From NCBI RefSeq assembly GCF_040786275.1, contig NZ_JBFMVT010000002.1, positions 4,092,001 through 4,156,000 on the forward strand: a stretch of DNA of 64,000 bases. The letters run 5' to 3'. Numbering within the stretch: position 1 is the stretch's first letter; the number at the start of each line of letters is the position of its first letter. This DNA is from Buttiauxella gaviniae. Its GTDB lineage: Bacteria; Pseudomonadota; Gammaproteobacteria; Enterobacterales; Enterobacteriaceae. The position numbers and the translations under genes are program-made. Positions 47,137 to 58,078 of this stretch are shown piece by piece. The notes under the pieces are model-generated. The model did not search any database and was not told the origin of the DNA. It saw nothing but the letters and a program-made list of their open reading frames with translations.

Positions 47137-47355
47137 TTATTTGCCTACCTGATGGCCGATAACACCACCAACAGCGGCACCGCCTAACGTTCCCAGCGTA
47201 CTACCATCAGTTAATACTGCACCGCCAAGAGCCCCGGCACCAGCACCGATTGCGGTGTTACGGTCTCGTTTAGACCAGTTAGAACACGCGCTCAAAGACG
47301 TTGCAACGGTTAACGCCAGCACAACTGCAGCAATTTTTTTGTTATTTAAGGTCAT
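47137..47355 (-). CDS. osmB: Osmotically inducible lipoprotein OsmB
   Basis: 72 aa, as in E. coli. The lipoprotein signal peptide ends with lipobox LSAC (Cys24), so the mature protein is membrane-anchored. The rest is a glycine-zipper domain (GAGAGALGGAVL, LGGAAVGGVIGHQVG). It is induced in E. coli by osmotic stress and stationary phase. The ribosome site AGGAGAGAGTAAT is strong. Confidence 0.95.
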   Translation of the reverse strand: MTLNNKKIAAVVLALTVATSLSACSNWSKRDRNTAIGAGAGALGGAVLTDGSTLGTLGGAAVGGVIGHQVGK

Positions 47356-47621
47356 ATTACTCTCTCCTGAATGATTGATTCACGGAAATAAGTCTCCTTA
47401 AAAGTATAGTGGCTTTGCGCTAACTTAATGGAAACATCCGTGAAACTGCATGACGATATAAGACCTAAAAGATAACGCCAGTGATTATCACTTCCTGTTA
47501 TATCGCTAATAAATAGTCTAATTTCTACGGCAAATAACAACAGGTAAATAATCTTAAAGGATGGTCAGGATAATTCTGATATGACTATTGCCTGCGGAGG
47601 GCGCAGGCAATAAAAAAGAGT

Positions 47622-48380
47622 TCAGGCTAGCGGAAATTGTTTAACGATATTCAACTGAACACCGCTTTCTTGCAACTGTTGGCTTGCGTTATCGCTAAGA
47701 CCATCGTCAGTGATCACTCGATTAATACTGGAAATGGGGCCAAGCGTGTAAGGATGCATTGCGCCAAATTTAGTGCTGTCGGTCAGAACAATGGTTTCGC
47801 TGCCTTTTTCCAGAACCGTATTGACGACATCAGCGCGCATCATATCGCGGCTGGTAAATCCGGTTTCAGGTAAAAAGCCGTCGATACCGATGAACGCTTT
47901 GCTGAAATGCACTTGCTGGATAAATTGACGCGTCAAAGGGCCAACCATGCTTTCGCTTTTTTTCTGGTAGATGCCGCCCAGTAATACCACTTCGCAGTCG
48001 GTGTCTTTAAGTAGATGAGCAATGTAGCTGCTGACGGTAATCAGCGTGATTTTTTTCTGCTCGGCAAGGGCGCGAGCCAGCAGGGCATTACAACTGCCAT
48101 TTTCGATAAAAATCGTTTCGCCATCATTAACAAGTGTTGCGGCGAAATCAGCCAGATGACGTTTCAGCGAATAGTTGTTCATCATCCGAGTTTCAACATC
48201 TTCGCTGTCTAACGGAACGGCGTAGCCATGAGCACGTTTCAGGTAACTCTTTTTCTCCAGCAGGTTGAGATCCTGGCGAATAGTTACTTCTGAGACACCG
48301 GTTTTTTTAGCGAGATCGGTCACGCTCATGCGGCCCTGATCAATCACCATCTGTAAAATAATTTGTTGTCTGGAGTTCAT
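47622..48380 (-). CDS. yciT: DeoR-family transcriptional regulator YciT
   Basis: 252 aa (E. coli 249). The N-terminal DeoR helix-turn-helix ([21 protein letters not shown]) is followed by a sugar-phosphate isomerase-like sensor domain ([39 protein letters not shown]-type end). ATG 48380 matches the E. coli start; a TTG 3 codons upstream is possible. In E. coli it stands alone, but here it directly follows pflE-pflF on the same strand with a 42-bp gap, suggesting it regulates that cluster. Confidence 0.92.
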   Translation of the reverse strand: MNSRQQIILQMVIDQGRMSVTDLAKKTGVSEVTIRQDLNLLEKKSYLKRAHGYAVPLDSEDVETRMMNNYSLKRHLADFAATLVNDGETIFIENGSCNALLARALAEQKKITLITVSSYIAHLLKDTDCEVVLLGGIYQKKSESMVGPLTRQFIQQVHFSKAFIGIDGFLPETGFTSRDMMRADVVNTVLEKGSETIVLTDSTKFGAMHPYTLGPISSINRVITDDGLSDNASQQLQESGVQLNIVKQFPLA

Positions 48381-48422
48381 GTCAGCCAATTTTAGGCGGT
48401 GCGTTTCGCACCGCCATGGTTA

Positions 48423-50855
48423 TCAAAGGGTATGTTCTGTACGGGCTATAATATCATCCTGAGCGTCTGGAGATAAGGCAGTAAAGAAAGCAGAGTAACC
48501 TGCTACACGCACCACCAGATCACGATATTTATCAGGATGTTGTTTGGCATCTAACAACGTTTCACGGGAAACAATGTTGTACTGCACATGCCAGCCTTTA
48601 TGCGCCTCAAAGAAAGTCCGCAGCATAAACATCAGTTTCTCACGGTCGCGTGGGTTATCAAGTGTGGCCGGATTCAGTTTCTGATTCAGTAACACGCCGC
48701 CCAGAATCTTGCTGGTTGGCAATTTACCTACAGAGCTAATCACCGCAGTTGGGCCAAGACGGTCAGTCCCGGAGGCCGGGCTTGCACCTTCTGCCAGCGG
48801 GGTTGTGGCTTTACGTCCGTCCGGCGTTGCCATTGTTGCTGCCCCGAAAGGCACGTTCGCAGAAATGGATGAGGTGCCCGCGTAATAGGTACCGCCGATA
48901 GGGCCACGACCAAAACGAGTATTGTGATATTGCTTCAGCTCATCAATATACGTTTGGTAAGCGCGAGCCAGCAGCAAGTCGACGTCATCTTCATCGTTAC
49001 CATATTTTGGCGCGTTGTTGATCAAACGCTGGCGCAACTGTTCGCCGGTCAAACCATCGAAATCGTTAGCCAGCGCTTCGGCTAATTGCTGTTGGCCGAT
49101 TGCACCTTGCTCAAATACCAGTTTTTTCACCGCCGCCAGGCTGTTGCCGAGGTTTGCGATGCCGACCTGTAGGCCGGAAACCCAATCATATTTTGCGCCG
49201 CCTTGCTTGATGCTCTTCCCGCGTTCAATGCAGTCATCCACCAGTGCAGAGCACAAAATATCGTGGGCATTTTCTTCAAGAACCGTATCCACTACACATT
49301 CAATTTCGATAGATTTTTGCGTGTAGTAGCGAATCTGGGTGTCCCAGGCCTTCATAACATCATCAAACTGCGAGAAATTACCTGCGGACAACGCATGTTT
49401 CTGCGGCAGGAATACTTTTCCGCTGGTCGCATCGCGGCCATGTTCAAGGGCTGCGAGCATGACACGTGCAAAGTTAATGAAGCTCATGCCGGTACAGCGA
49501 TAGCCCCATTTACCGCCAACGGCAGTTTCGATGCAGCCGATAGCCGCGTAGTCATAAGCATCTTCGCGGCTGATACCCAGTTTAATAAACTCGTCGATAA
49601 CGATTTCATCGTTGTTAAATGCTGGCATCCCGAAACCACAGCGGATCACCTGCACGCAAGCATCCAGGAAGTCATTACTCATACCCGCATGGTAACGCAC
49701 GCTCAGATTTGGCTGCGTGGATCGTAGCTGACCGCAAGACTCAAGAATGGCGTAGGAAAGCGGATTCACCGCATCAACGGCTTCGCCATTCACCATCGTT
49801 TGGCCGCCAATTGTCACGTTTTGATATAGCGGGCTACCGGCTGAGGCTTTTGAGTGAGAGCCTGAGCGAATCTTGTTAACTTCCAGTAATTTCAACCAGC
49901 AGCTTTGCAGCAACTCGATAGCCTGTTCGCGGCCAAGAGTTTGCTCGAGTTCAACATCACGGCGATACCAGGGATAGAGATATTGATCGAGGCGACCAAA
50001 GGACACTGAGTGCCCGTTAGATTCAATCTGTAACACTAACTGTACAAAATAGCTTAACTGCAAGGCCTGCCAGAATGAGGTCGGTTTATGGTGGGCAATA
50101 TGCTCGCAGTTCTCAGCCATCGCTAACAACTCGTCACGGCGAGCTACGCGTGTTTCATTGCTCGCCATCTCTTTCGCAAGTGCCGCGTAACGCAGAATAT
50201 GGTCGCTTAACGCCACAAAGGTAATATCGATAGCTTTAAGGAATTGTTCTTTATGCAAATCCTCCCAATCGCTCAGATGCAGACGTGAACGGCGCTCTGC
50301 CACTTTTGCCCGCAGACCATCAAGCCCTAATTCCAGCAGTAAAGGGAAATTAACCGCCAGATGCGCATCGCCAGAGGTCATATTCCCTTCGGCTTTAATA
50401 ATCCCGCTCGCCAGCAGCTCTTTTTGCTCATCAGTGAACATACCGTAGCAACGGTCTTGCACGGTCTGACCACGCCACCACGGGCAGACTTCGTGCATCA
50501 CGGCTTTATCCGCTACTGAAATAGAGAAGCCTGCGCCGGGGCGGTCGCCCAATTCATCGATCTCCGTTTCAATCCAGCCAACGGTATATTCCGGGAAGAA
50601 AGGGGCACCGCGAACGTGGCTGGCCTGGTTACCCACGATCAGCTCATCATGCTTAATCCAGATGGTGCGTTGTGCCAGGTGATGGGCGAGGGCAAGCGCA
50701 CGGCGCACCGGCAACGGCTTATCCTGATGCTGTTGATAAATTGCGGTGTAGTGTTGTGCGCGCTCGGTACACACCGGCGGCTTAACAATATGAATCAACG
50801 CCTCTTTATGATCGTTGATGCGTTGGCTTAACGTGTTCAGATTCAGTTGGGTCAT
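48423..50855 (-). CDS. pflF: Glycyl radical enzyme PflF (YbiW)
   Basis: Oxygen-sensitive enzyme of the pyruvate formate-lyase/glycerol dehydratase superfamily, 810 aa, as in E. coli YbiW, with high similarity throughout. The catalytic Cys lies in AAIGCIETAVGG and the radical-bearing Gly786 in RVAGYSAFF. The single Cys at the active site, not the Cys-Cys of pyruvate formate-lyase, argues for a dehydratase or C-O/C-N lyase; the substrate is unknown. It lies 4 bp after its activase pflE. In E. coli this cluster is elsewhere, near moeA. Confidence 0.93.
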   Translation of the reverse strand: MTQLNLNTLSQRINDHKEALIHIVKPPVCTERAQHYTAIYQQHQDKPLPVRRALALAHHLAQRTIWIKHDELIVGNQASHVRGAPFFPEYTVGWIETEIDELGDRPGAGFSISVADKAVMHEVCPWWRGQTVQDRCYGMFTDEQKELLASGIIKAEGNMTSGDAHLAVNFPLLLELGLDGLRAKVAERRSRLHLSDWEDLHKEQFLKAIDITFVALSDHILRYAALAKEMASNETRVARRDELLAMAENCEHIAHHKPTSFWQALQLSYFVQLVLQIESNGHSVSFGRLDQYLYPWYRRDVELEQTLGREQAIELLQSCWLKLLEVNKIRSGSHSKASAGSPLYQNVTIGGQTMVNGEAVDAVNPLSYAILESCGQLRSTQPNLSVRYHAGMSNDFLDACVQVIRCGFGMPAFNNDEIVIDEFIKLGISREDAYDYAAIGCIETAVGGKWGYRCTGMSFINFARVMLAALEHGRDATSGKVFLPQKHALSAGNFSQFDDVMKAWDTQIRYYTQKSIEIECVVDTVLEENAHDILCSALVDDCIERGKSIKQGGAKYDWVSGLQVGIANLGNSLAAVKKLVFEQGAIGQQQLAEALANDFDGLTGEQLRQRLINNAPKYGNDEDDVDLLLARAYQTYIDELKQYHNTRFGRGPIGGTYYAGTSSISANVPFGAATMATPDGRKATTPLAEGASPASGTDRLGPTAVISSVGKLPTSKILGGVLLNQKLNPATLDNPRDREKLMFMLRTFFEAHKGWHVQYNIVSRETLLDAKQHPDKYRDLVVRVAGYSAFFTALSPDAQDDIIARTEHTL

Positions 50856-50859
50856 CGGT

Positions 50860-51759
50860 CTATCCTCTTATCCAGGCGGTCATCCCTTTTTGGCTTGCAT
50901 ACTGCTCAGCAAATTGCAGCAGTTCTGGCGCATCAAGGGGTTGGTGCGCGGCCAGATAAGGGAGATTCAGGAGTTTGTATTTGTTGATACCTAAGGTGTG
51001 GTAAGGCAGAAAATGAATGGCTTTCACGCCAATTTCGTCGGCGGCAAAATCGCTGATCGCGCGAATGGATTGCTCATCAGCATTAAAATCTGGGATTAGC
51101 GGCACGCGAATCGTCATTTCTACGTTTTTGGCCGCCAGCTTGCGGAAGTTATCCATCACGCGCTCGGCGTTGCCGTCGGTCCATTGTTTGAAACGCTGCG
51201 CATCAACATGCTTTAGATCTGCGAGCAGCAAATCAAGATGATCAATTGACGATTCGATATATTTCCATGGCACATGCAGGCAAGACTCTACGGCAGTGTG
51301 AATGCCGGCATCTTTGCTTTTCCGCAACAGTTGCTCAGCTATCTCTGGCTGCATAAACGGTTCGCCGCCCGAAAGTGTAATGCCGCCGCCGCTGCGGTCG
51401 TAAAAAGGCTTATCACGCAATACCTTTTGCATGATGGCATCCACGCTTTGCGCTTCGCCGCAGACCGTCAAGGCCTGAGTGGGGCAGCATTCTGCTAGCG
51501 CGGCCATGTCGTCAGACACCAATTTTTCACGAGCGATAACCAGGTCGTTATTTATACGGCTAATTGCGTGAGGTGCGGCCTGCGGGCATAGCTCGCAGCC
51601 TGCAAGACATAAGCGCTCATCAAACAGCACATCCTGGCTACGCGCGCGGCTTTCCGGGTTCTGGCACCAGCGGCAACCTAGAGAACACCCTTTAAGGAAC
51701 ACCACGGTACGGATGCCAGGGCCATCATGTGTTGAGTAACGTTGAATATTAAATAGCAT
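50860..51759 (-). CDS. pflE: Glycyl radical enzyme activase PflE (YbiY)
   Basis: Radical SAM enzyme that abstracts hydrogen from the glycine of PflF. 299 aa (E. coli YbiY about 308). The radical SAM cluster is in [14 protein letters not shown] (Cys-x3-Cys-x2-Cys). Extra cysteines in [10 protein letters not shown] and [11 protein letters not shown] form the ferredoxin-like insert with two more Fe-S clusters, typical of non-PFL activases. [12 protein letters not shown] is the SAM-binding GGE motif. It is the first gene of the pflE-pflF-yciT run. Confidence 0.93.
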   Translation of the reverse strand: MLFNIQRYSTHDGPGIRTVVFLKGCSLGCRWCQNPESRARSQDVLFDERLCLAGCELCPQAAPHAISRINNDLVIAREKLVSDDMAALAECCPTQALTVCGEAQSVDAIMQKVLRDKPFYDRSGGGITLSGGEPFMQPEIAEQLLRKSKDAGIHTAVESCLHVPWKYIESSIDHLDLLLADLKHVDAQRFKQWTDGNAERVMDNFRKLAAKNVEMTIRVPLIPDFNADEQSIRAISDFAADEIGVKAIHFLPYHTLGINKYKLLNLPYLAAHQPLDAPELLQFAEQYASQKGMTAWIRG

Positions 51760-51776
51760 AAGTCCGCCTTAATCTT

Positions 51777-51827
51777 CTTTCGTAAATTAGATTACTTTCG
51801 AATGAAAGTTTTATTGATTTTGATCAG
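51777..51827. promoter_or_regulatory. Divergent pflE/fsaA promoter region with FNR-like site and CTTTCG repeats
   Basis: TTGAT-TTTG-ATCAG (51814-51827) matches 9 of 10 FNR consensus bases. On the minus strand a -10 candidate TCTAAT (51786-51791) puts the FNR centre near -41 for pflE. On the plus strand TATGAT (51849-51854) puts the same site near -41 for fsaA. CTTTCG at 51777-51782 and 51795-51800, the latter in the dyad CTTTC-GAAT-GAAAG, flank the pflE -10, as expected for a DeoR-family operator such as YciT's. Confidence 0.6.
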
Positions 51828-51890
51828 ATAAAGAACAGACAGTGACGTTATGATGACGGCAATGAGATCGAGGATTAATTTGGAGAACTT

Positions 51891-52553
51891 ATGGAACTGT
51901 ATTTAGACACTGCTGACGTTGCCGCAGTTAAGCGCCTGGCGCGTGTTTTACCTTTACAAGGCGTCACCACAAATCCCTCCATCGTGGCAAAAGCGGGTAT
52001 TTCTTTATGGGAAGTTTTGCCCGCTTTGCAGGATGTGTTAGACGGTGAGGGTAAATTATTCGCTCAGGTTATTGCTGCGCAGGCGGATGAAATGGTGAAA
52101 GAGGCAGAACTGTTGGTTAAGCGTGTCCCGGGTCTGGTCGTAAAAGTCCCAACCACTGTTGAAGGCCTGGCGGCTATGAAACAGTTAAAAGTACTGGGTG
52201 TTCCAACGCTCGGTACAGCGGTTTATGGTGCTGCACAAGGTTTATTGGCGGCATTGGCTGGGGCAGAATACGTGGCACCGTATGTAAACCGCCTGGATGC
52301 GCAGGGCGGAGACGGTATTCAAATGGTGCAGGACTTACAGCAATTGCTGACGCTGCATGCGCCGCAATCCAAAGTGCTGGCCGCCAGTTTCCGTACGCCT
52401 CACCAGGCAATGTCATGCCTGTTGGCGGGCTGTGAAGCCATCACTTTACCGGTTGATGTTACCGAACAACTGCTGACTACACCGGCTGTGACCGCAGCCA
52501 TTGCGACCTTTGAGAAAGACTGGCAGGGCGCATTTGGTTCTTTAACGCTGTAA
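51891..52553 (+). CDS. fsaA: Fructose-6-phosphate aldolase 1
   Basis: Class I aldolase of the transaldolase family, cleaving fructose 6-phosphate to dihydroxyacetone and glyceraldehyde 3-phosphate; 220 aa, as in E. coli FsaA. Start [15 protein letters not shown] and [13 protein letters not shown] are typical. The Schiff-base Lys is in LVVKVPTT and the proton-relay Tyr in [16 protein letters not shown]. Its divergent position opposite pflEF with a shared control region suggests a joint anaerobic pathway. GGAG lies 5 nt before the ATG. Confidence 0.96.
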   Translation: MELYLDTADVAAVKRLARVLPLQGVTTNPSIVAKAGISLWEVLPALQDVLDGEGKLFAQVIAAQADEMVKEAELLVKRVPGLVVKVPTTVEGLAAMKQLKVLGVPTLGTAVYGAAQGLLAALAGAEYVAPYVNRLDAQGGDGIQMVQDLQQLLTLHAPQSKVLAASFRTPHQAMSCLLAGCEAITLPVDVTEQLLTTPAVTAAIATFEKDWQGAFGSLTL

Positions 52554-52582
52554 AACTGAACCGGTTTTCACCGGTGTCAGAT

Positions 52583-52765
52583 TCAAATCTCCCAGGGCGA
52601 CTTTTTTAAGTCGCCTTTCTTTTCTTCTTCGCTGCTGGCAATGCTCAACAATTCTGCTTTTAAAATTTCCAGATTATTAATGGCTGACGCGTGATCGCCT
52701 CCCACCAGAATATCCAGCACGGTATCAATTCGTTTTGCGAGTTGCAGAGGGTCTACTGAAGGCAT
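52583..52765 (-). CDS. yciZ: UPF0509 protein YciZ
   Basis: 60 aa (E. coli 57). A small helical protein with the conserved core RIDTVLDILVGGDHASAIN and LEILKAELL, ending SPWEI. Function is unknown. It is convergent with fsaA. In E. coli it lies between yciT and pdeR, so it marks the native neighbourhood into which fsaA/pflEF and rpfF fit. Confidence 0.9.
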   Translation of the reverse strand: MPSVDPLQLAKRIDTVLDILVGGDHASAINNLEILKAELLSIASSEEEKKGDLKKSPWEI

Positions 52766-52984
52766 AGCGCATCCTGTTTTTTTTCAAAAAAAGTGATGTT
52801 CATAATGCAAAAAAAGGAGGGGAAAGAGAAGGCGGCGAAGCGAATTTTTAACCTTACGCATCAATCAATTATTGAACAACATATAAGTAATAATTATTAA
52901 ATGCCTCCATACATTCTTCCAATAGCGGTAGTGGATTAGTCTGATCCTGCGTGTAACGCGCTTTCATAACATGAGGATAAGATA

Positions 52985-53854
52985 ATGACAGTAATTAACC
53001 AACAGACCTGCAAATTGTTCACGGATACTACACGATTCACACAACTGTCAGGCTACTACGAGGCAGAACGCCGCACCGTATGGATGATGTTAAGAGCGCA
53101 ACCCCGTCCTTGCTTCAATCACAAACTGATCGAAGAAATTATGAACCTACGGTATCTGGTTCAACAGGAGGGATTTGTGGTTGATTTTTGGGTGACAGGT
53201 TCTCTAGTGCAGGGGATGTATAACACCGGTGGCGATCTGGGCTTTTTCGTGGAATCTATTCAGCAAGGGCGGCGCGAGGCACTTCGCGCCTATGCCCGGG
53301 CGTGTGTAGATTGTGTCCATGCTGCCTCCAGAGGGTTTGATAGCGGCGCAATCAGCCTTGCTATGGTTGAAGGAAGCGCATTAGGTGGGGGCTTTGAAGC
53401 GGCGCTAGCACATCACTTTGTGCTGGCACAGCGCGACGCTCGCATGGGGTTCCCGGAAATCGCGTTTAACCTGTTCCCGGGAATGGGGGCATATTCCCTG
53501 GTGGCTCGCCGTTCAGGCATGAAGCTTGCGGAGGAGTTGATTTACAAAGGAGAGTCACACACTGCAGAGTGGTACGAGCAATTTGGCCTGGTGGATCAGC
53601 TTTTTGAGCCGGGCCAGGGCTACATTGCAACGCGTACCTTCATTGATACCTTACAACCCAAACTCAATGGTGTGAGAGCAATGCTGCGTGCCCGCCAGCG
53701 TGTTCTTCAGTTACCCCGCTCTGAATTAATGGATATTACTGAAGACTGGGTTGATGCAGCTTTTTGCCTTGAAGCTAAGGATATCGCTTACATGGAAAGA
53801 TTAGTGCTTTTACAAAACCGCCACACCGCGACGGCTTTGCGTAAGGCCAGTTAA
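52985..53854 (+). CDS. rpfF: Diffusible signal factor synthase RpfF (crotonase family)
   Basis: Makes cis-2-unsaturated fatty acid signals from 3-hydroxyacyl-ACP by combined dehydratase and thioesterase activity. 289 aa, the family length. The catalytic glutamates are Glu138 in [10 protein letters not shown] and Glu158 in [18 protein letters not shown], corresponding to Glu141 and Glu161 of Xanthomonas RpfF. AGGA lies 7 nt before the ATG. It is absent from E. coli but present beside rpfR in Cronobacter, Burkholderia and relatives. Its stop overlaps the convergent pdeR stop by 4 bp. Confidence 0.92.
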   Translation: MTVINQQTCKLFTDTTRFTQLSGYYEAERRTVWMMLRAQPRPCFNHKLIEEIMNLRYLVQQEGFVVDFWVTGSLVQGMYNTGGDLGFFVESIQQGRREALRAYARACVDCVHAASRGFDSGAISLAMVEGSALGGGFEAALAHHFVLAQRDARMGFPEIAFNLFPGMGAYSLVARRSGMKLAEELIYKGESHTAEWYEQFGLVDQLFEPGQGYIATRTFIDTLQPKLNGVRAMLRARQRVLQLPRSELMDITEDWVDAAFCLEAKDIAYMERLVLLQNRHTATALRKAS

Positions 53855-55842
53855 CGCGCCGTTCTTGCCTGATAACGTTTTAGCCAACGCTCGAATACGG
53901 CTGCGGGCATTGGTTTAGCAAATAAATAACCCTGCCGTTCGTTGACGCCATTCTTAGTAAGAAAGGCGTCTTCTTTTTGATTTTCAACACCTTCGGCAAT
54001 GACCTGTAAATTCAGCGCTTGCGCAACAGCCACAATGGCCCGTACCAGAGATTGAGAGACCGATTGCTTATGAATATCACGCACGAAACTTTGGTCGAGT
54101 TTAATGGCATCGATTGGGAAGCGAGCGAGTTGTGAAAGCGATGAATATCCGGTCCCGAAGTCATCCAAATGGACTTGTGCACCAAGGCGGCTGAATTGCT
54201 GAATAACGGAAAGGGCGAGCTCCTCGTTTTCAATTAGACAGCTTTCTGTGAGTTCAACGTCAATCGGGCAGTATTCAAAATTGAGATCTTTCAGAGCCTG
54301 CTTGAGATCGCTGAATATTGTTTGGTCGGCCAACTGGCGGGCAGAAACGTTTACCGCAACGCGTAAATTAATTCCTTTGTCGCGCCATTTTGCCACCTGC
54401 TGAACCACGCTTAGCATCACCCAACGACCCAGGGGAACAATCAAACCGGACTCTTCGGCATAAGAGATAAAATCGAGCGGGGGAATCAGACCGCGTTCTG
54501 GAGATTGCCAACGAACCAGCGCCTCGAGGCTTCTGACTTCCCCGCGCCAGGTCATTTTCGGCTGATAGTGAATCACCAGTTGGTCGTTTTCCAGGGCTTT
54601 ACGCAAGTTGGTATCAAGCCAAAGATATTCAAAGACGCGCTGGTTCATTTCCGGGGAGAAGACGCAAAACTTGCCGCGACCGCTCTCTTTTGCGGTATAC
54701 ATCGCGGTATCTGCATTGCGGATTACGCTTTCACGGTCTTCACCGTGCTGTGGAGCCAGCGAAATACCTAATGAACAGCCGGTATAAACTTCAATTAAAC
54801 CGATGCGGAAAGGTTGTTTAAGACGCGTCAAAATTCGTGAAGACATCGCTTCCAGCGTAGCCTGCGAAGTATCCGTCGCTAAAACAATAAACTCATCGCC
54901 GCCAAGACGCGCCAGAATTTGCCCTTCATCCAGACAGCTTAAAATTGCCAGCGACACTGCCTGCAAGAGTTGGTCACCGAACATATGGCCGTAGGCGTCG
55001 TTCACTTTTTTAAAGTTGTCGAGGTCGAGATAGACAATACCAACCTGCGTTTCAGCGCGATTTTCAATCGCCGCAGTAATCAAATCATTGATGGCATTGC
55101 GATTGGGAAGGCCGGTGATGGTATCCGTATTCGCCAGTACGCGCAGGCGCTCCTGAGCGCGGCGTTCCTCGGTAATATCTGTACCAGAACAGATCAGATA
55201 AATTTCGTTTTTACCGCTGCCGCTATGGACGAATTTATTGCGAAAAAGGAATAGACGCTGGCCTTTACGGGTTTTTATCCAGCGTTCGACCTCATAAGAA
55301 TTCCCGTTTCGGAAGAAGCCGCTGATATTGCGTTTTGAGGCCGCCGCTTCACTGCGGCTCATAAACAATTTAAAAACGTTCTGACCAATAACTTCTTGTT
55401 CTTTAAGGCCTGTATACTCTTCGCTGAGACGATTAAAGCGCTGAATATTCCCTAGTCGGTCAAGAATGACGATAACGGAATTCGCCTCAGAAACGACTTG
55501 TTCTGCAAAAGAGAGCCCTTGAACTAAATCTCGCGCTACGGAAGGCGTGTCATTCCAGGCTGATGCCGAACCTGCCCACTCTTTTTTCGATACCTTGCGT
55601 CCCACCAAATGCACTGAAACTTCATTGCCAAACAGTGAAATTGACATGGTTACGCTTGAAGTGATTACCGTCATTTCGCGAATCTGATCGGCCTGGTCCG
55701 GGTTAAGGGCGACAACCTGGCTGGTATCCGAACTTTCGCTAGCTGCAAGTTGCAAAGCGTTACTGTCGCTCGGCAAACGCCAATACGGACTGGTTGTCCC
55801 TAAATAACGGTAGAGCAGATTTTGCTCCAAATCGTCTTTCAT
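53851..55842 (-). CDS. pdeR: RpfR/PdeR: PAS-GGDEF-EAL cyclic di-GMP enzyme and DSF receptor
   Basis: 663 aa (E. coli PdeR/Gmr 661). Residues 1-100 correspond to the RpfF-interaction region of RpfR proteins; PAS about 110-230; GGDEF at 314-318 ([12 protein letters not shown], intact); EAL at 440-442 (SLEALVRW), with later DDFGTGYSS and ESCLIE needed for catalysis. By family it binds cis-2 fatty acids through PAS and lowers cyclic di-GMP. In E. coli, PdeR works without a partner synthase; here rpfF is adjacent. AGGAG lies 5 nt before the ATG. Confidence 0.93.
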   Translation of the reverse strand: MKDDLEQNLLYRYLGTTSPYWRLPSDSNALQLAASESSDTSQVVALNPDQADQIREMTVITSSVTMSISLFGNEVSVHLVGRKVSKKEWAGSASAWNDTPSVARDLVQGLSFAEQVVSEANSVIVILDRLGNIQRFNRLSEEYTGLKEQEVIGQNVFKLFMSRSEAAASKRNISGFFRNGNSYEVERWIKTRKGQRLFLFRNKFVHSGSGKNEIYLICSGTDITEERRAQERLRVLANTDTITGLPNRNAINDLITAAIENRAETQVGIVYLDLDNFKKVNDAYGHMFGDQLLQAVSLAILSCLDEGQILARLGGDEFIVLATDTSQATLEAMSSRILTRLKQPFRIGLIEVYTGCSLGISLAPQHGEDRESVIRNADTAMYTAKESGRGKFCVFSPEMNQRVFEYLWLDTNLRKALENDQLVIHYQPKMTWRGEVRSLEALVRWQSPERGLIPPLDFISYAEESGLIVPLGRWVMLSVVQQVAKWRDKGINLRVAVNVSARQLADQTIFSDLKQALKDLNFEYCPIDVELTESCLIENEELALSVIQQFSRLGAQVHLDDFGTGYSSLSQLARFPIDAIKLDQSFVRDIHKQSVSQSLVRAIVAVAQALNLQVIAEGVENQKEDAFLTKNGVNERQGYLFAKPMPAAVFERWLKRYQARTAR

Positions 55843-56143
55843 GCTCTCTCCTGAACCGGGGCGCCGACATAGCGTGTCAGTCTGTTATATATATTAGCAA
55901 CATAACACCGATCTGAAAGCGGCAACGGTGAGTAAAAGACATTGTTTTTGCAGAAGATGTGCGAAATCTGAATCTTCGCAGTTAGATTTGCCGTTTTTCT
56001 GAGGTGTTAGCAAGCAAAAACCGATTTATACCGCTAATCATTTCCATTATGTGATTATTTACTCAAATCAATGGCGCTAAAAAAAGCATAAAAAAAAGCT
56101 GAACTCGGGGTTCAGCTTTTTAATCATCGTTTCAAACTTAACG
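55843..56143 (-). terminator. rnb terminator and pdeR upstream region
   Basis: The terminator is at 56097-56121 on this 301-bp stretch: AGCTGAAC / GTTCAGCT with a 5-nt loop and T/A tracts on both sides. It lies just after the rnb stop on the minus strand, and the strong A-tract gives a T-run in the rnb transcript. The remainder should hold the pdeR promoter; no gene is seen. Confidence 0.8.
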
Positions 56144-58078
56144 TTAGATTGCCGGACGAGCAATAACGCTCCGGGTTTCCATGCGAACTTCCGCGATGGT
56201 CACATCAATCACATCGGTCACTTTGAAGGCCACTTCGCCTTTGATTTGCACGGTACCCAGTTCCTGACTGCAAACCATCTCATCGCGTACTGAGTGAATG
56301 AATGGGGCAGGGATAAAGGCTACTGCGCCGTTATCTACCAGGCGCACACGCATCCCGCCACGGCTTACATCAATGATTTCCGCTGCAAAACGTGTATCTG
56401 TACCCGCTTTATCTTGCAGGAAGCGGGCATACAACCAGTCGCCGACATCGCGTTCAGCCATGCGGTTCAGGCGGCGGCGCTCTGCCATTTGCACGGTGAT
56501 GTCGTCTTGTGGACGAGTTGCGGTTTCACCTTTGATGATCGCTTTAAGCAGACGATGGTTGATCATATCGCCATACTTACGAATTGGCGAAGTCCATGTC
56601 GCATAGGCTTCAAGCCCCAGACCGTAATGCGGGCCCGGTTCGGTGCTAATTTCAGCAAAGGACTGATAACGGCGAATGCGGCTATCGAGGAAACCGGTTG
56701 GCTGGGCATCAAGTTCACGGCGAAGTTTGCAGAAACCGTTTAGAGTCAGCACTTCTTGCGCATTCACATCGAGGCCATGGCCTTGCAGCATGGTCGCCAG
56801 TTGCTCGATATTTGATGGGTCAAAACCGGTATGAACGTTGTAAACGCCGAAGCCCAGTTTTTCACGCAGCACAATCGCCGCGCAGACGTTAGCGGCAATC
56901 ATGGATTCTTCAACGATGCGGTTAGCAATACGGCGTGGTTCTGAAACAATATCCAGCACTTCGCCTTTTTCACCCAGAACAAAGCGATAATCAGGGCGGT
57001 CTTTAAATACCAACGCATGGGTACGACGCCAGTCTGCACGATTCTGGCAAACGCGTTCCAGCAGGCGAATTTGCTTCGCGATAGCTTCGCTCGGTGGCTG
57101 CCAGCCGCCTTTTTCTTCCAGCCAGTCGGATACATCGTCATAGGCCAGTTTGGCTTTTGATTCGATGGTCGCCACAAAGAAGTTAATTTCGTCTTCAATG
57201 CTGCCGTCTTGCGCAATGGTCATCCGACAAGCAACCACCGGGCGCGTGACATTGGGACGCAATGAACACAGGTCATCAGACAGTTCACGCGGCAGCATCG
57301 GGATGTTAAAGCCCGGCAGATAGTTGGTGAAGGCGCGAACTTTGGCGATACCGTCAAGTTTGCTGTCTTGTGCAATCCACGCGGTAGGGTCGGCAATAGC
57401 AACCGTCAGTTGCAGTTTGCCATCGGCAAGCTCTTCAACATACAGCGCATCATCCATATCTTCCGTGCTGGCGCTGTCGATGGTGACGAAATCCAGGGCG
57501 GTTAAATCTTCACGCTCCAGGCCTTCGTCCAACATTTCAGTCGCAACGCCGTCTGGCGCTTCACGCTCAAGATTATGGCGTGACAGTGTCACCCACCACG
57601 GCGCTAAGTGATCGTCGCCAAAAGTGATGAACTGCGTCAGTTCAGCATAGAAAGCCCGGTCGCCTTTCAGCGGATGGCGCTTCATTTCGGCTACTGCCCA
57701 GTCACCGTTCTGGAAATCATGCGTAACATTACGATCGGCACGACACTGAATGGCATCTTTTAATAGCGGGTGATCCGGCACAATAGACAGGCGGTCATCT
57801 TTACGTTGTACACGGCCAACAAACCGGCTGAGGAACGGTTCGATAAGCTCTTCTGGCTCAGCGGTTTCGCGGTCCTTGTCGGTATGAATCACCGCGCTCA
57901 CGCGGTCGCCGTGCATCACTTTTTTCATCTGCGGAGGCGGAATAAAGTAGCTTTTCTGAGAATCCACTTCGAGGAAGCCAAAGCCTTTTTCCGTACCTTT
58001 TACCACGCCTTCAACGCGCGGAGTCTGGGAATGCAGTTGCTGTTTAAGCTGCGCGAGCAGCGGGTTATCCTGGAACAT
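56144..58078 (-). CDS. rnb: Exoribonuclease II
   Basis: Processive 3'-5' hydrolytic RNase, 644 aa, as in E. coli. It has two N-terminal cold-shock domains, the central RNB domain with DDALYVEEL-type and [15 protein letters not shown] acidic catalytic residues, [10 protein letters not shown], and a C-terminal S1 domain (about 560-644). The ATG is preceded by ACTAAAAAAT, a weak ribosome site, as is known for rnb. Confidence 0.96.
   Translation of the reverse strand: MFQDNPLLAQLKQQLHSQTPRVEGVVKGTEKGFGFLEVDSQKSYFIPPPQMKKVMHGDRVSAVIHTDKDRETAEPEELIEPFLSRFVGRVQRKDDRLSIVPDHPLLKDAIQCRADRNVTHDFQNGDWAVAEMKRHPLKGDRAFYAELTQFITFGDDHLAPWWVTLSRHNLEREAPDGVATEMLDEGLEREDLTALDFVTIDSASTEDMDDALYVEELADGKLQLTVAIADPTAWIAQDSKLDGIAKVRAFTNYLPGFNIPMLPRELSDDLCSLRPNVTRPVVACRMTIAQDGSIEDEINFFVATIESKAKLAYDDVSDWLEEKGGWQPPSEAIAKQIRLLERVCQNRADWRRTHALVFKDRPDYRFVLGEKGEVLDIVSEPRRIANRIVEESMIAANVCAAIVLREKLGFGVYNVHTGFDPSNIEQLATMLQGHGLDVNAQEVLTLNGFCKLRRELDAQPTGFLDSRIRRYQSFAEISTEPGPHYGLGLEAYATWTSPIRKYGDMINHRLLKAIIKGETATRPQDDITVQMAERRRLNRMAERDVGDWLYARFLQDKAGTDTRFAAEIIDVSRGGMRVRLVDNGAVAFIPAPFIHSVRDEMVCSQELGTVQIKGEVAFKVTDVIDVTIAEVRMETRSVIARPAI

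Noticed and set aside
47587-47611. ATTGCCTGCG/CGCAGGCAAT inverted repeat after yciT as a standard terminator
   Set aside because: There is no T-run following the stem on the yciT strand; the T-run precedes it. It is only an inverted repeat.
49203-49727. Forward open frame inside pflF
   Set aside because: It is antisense to the glycyl radical enzyme coding sequence and has no protein-family features.
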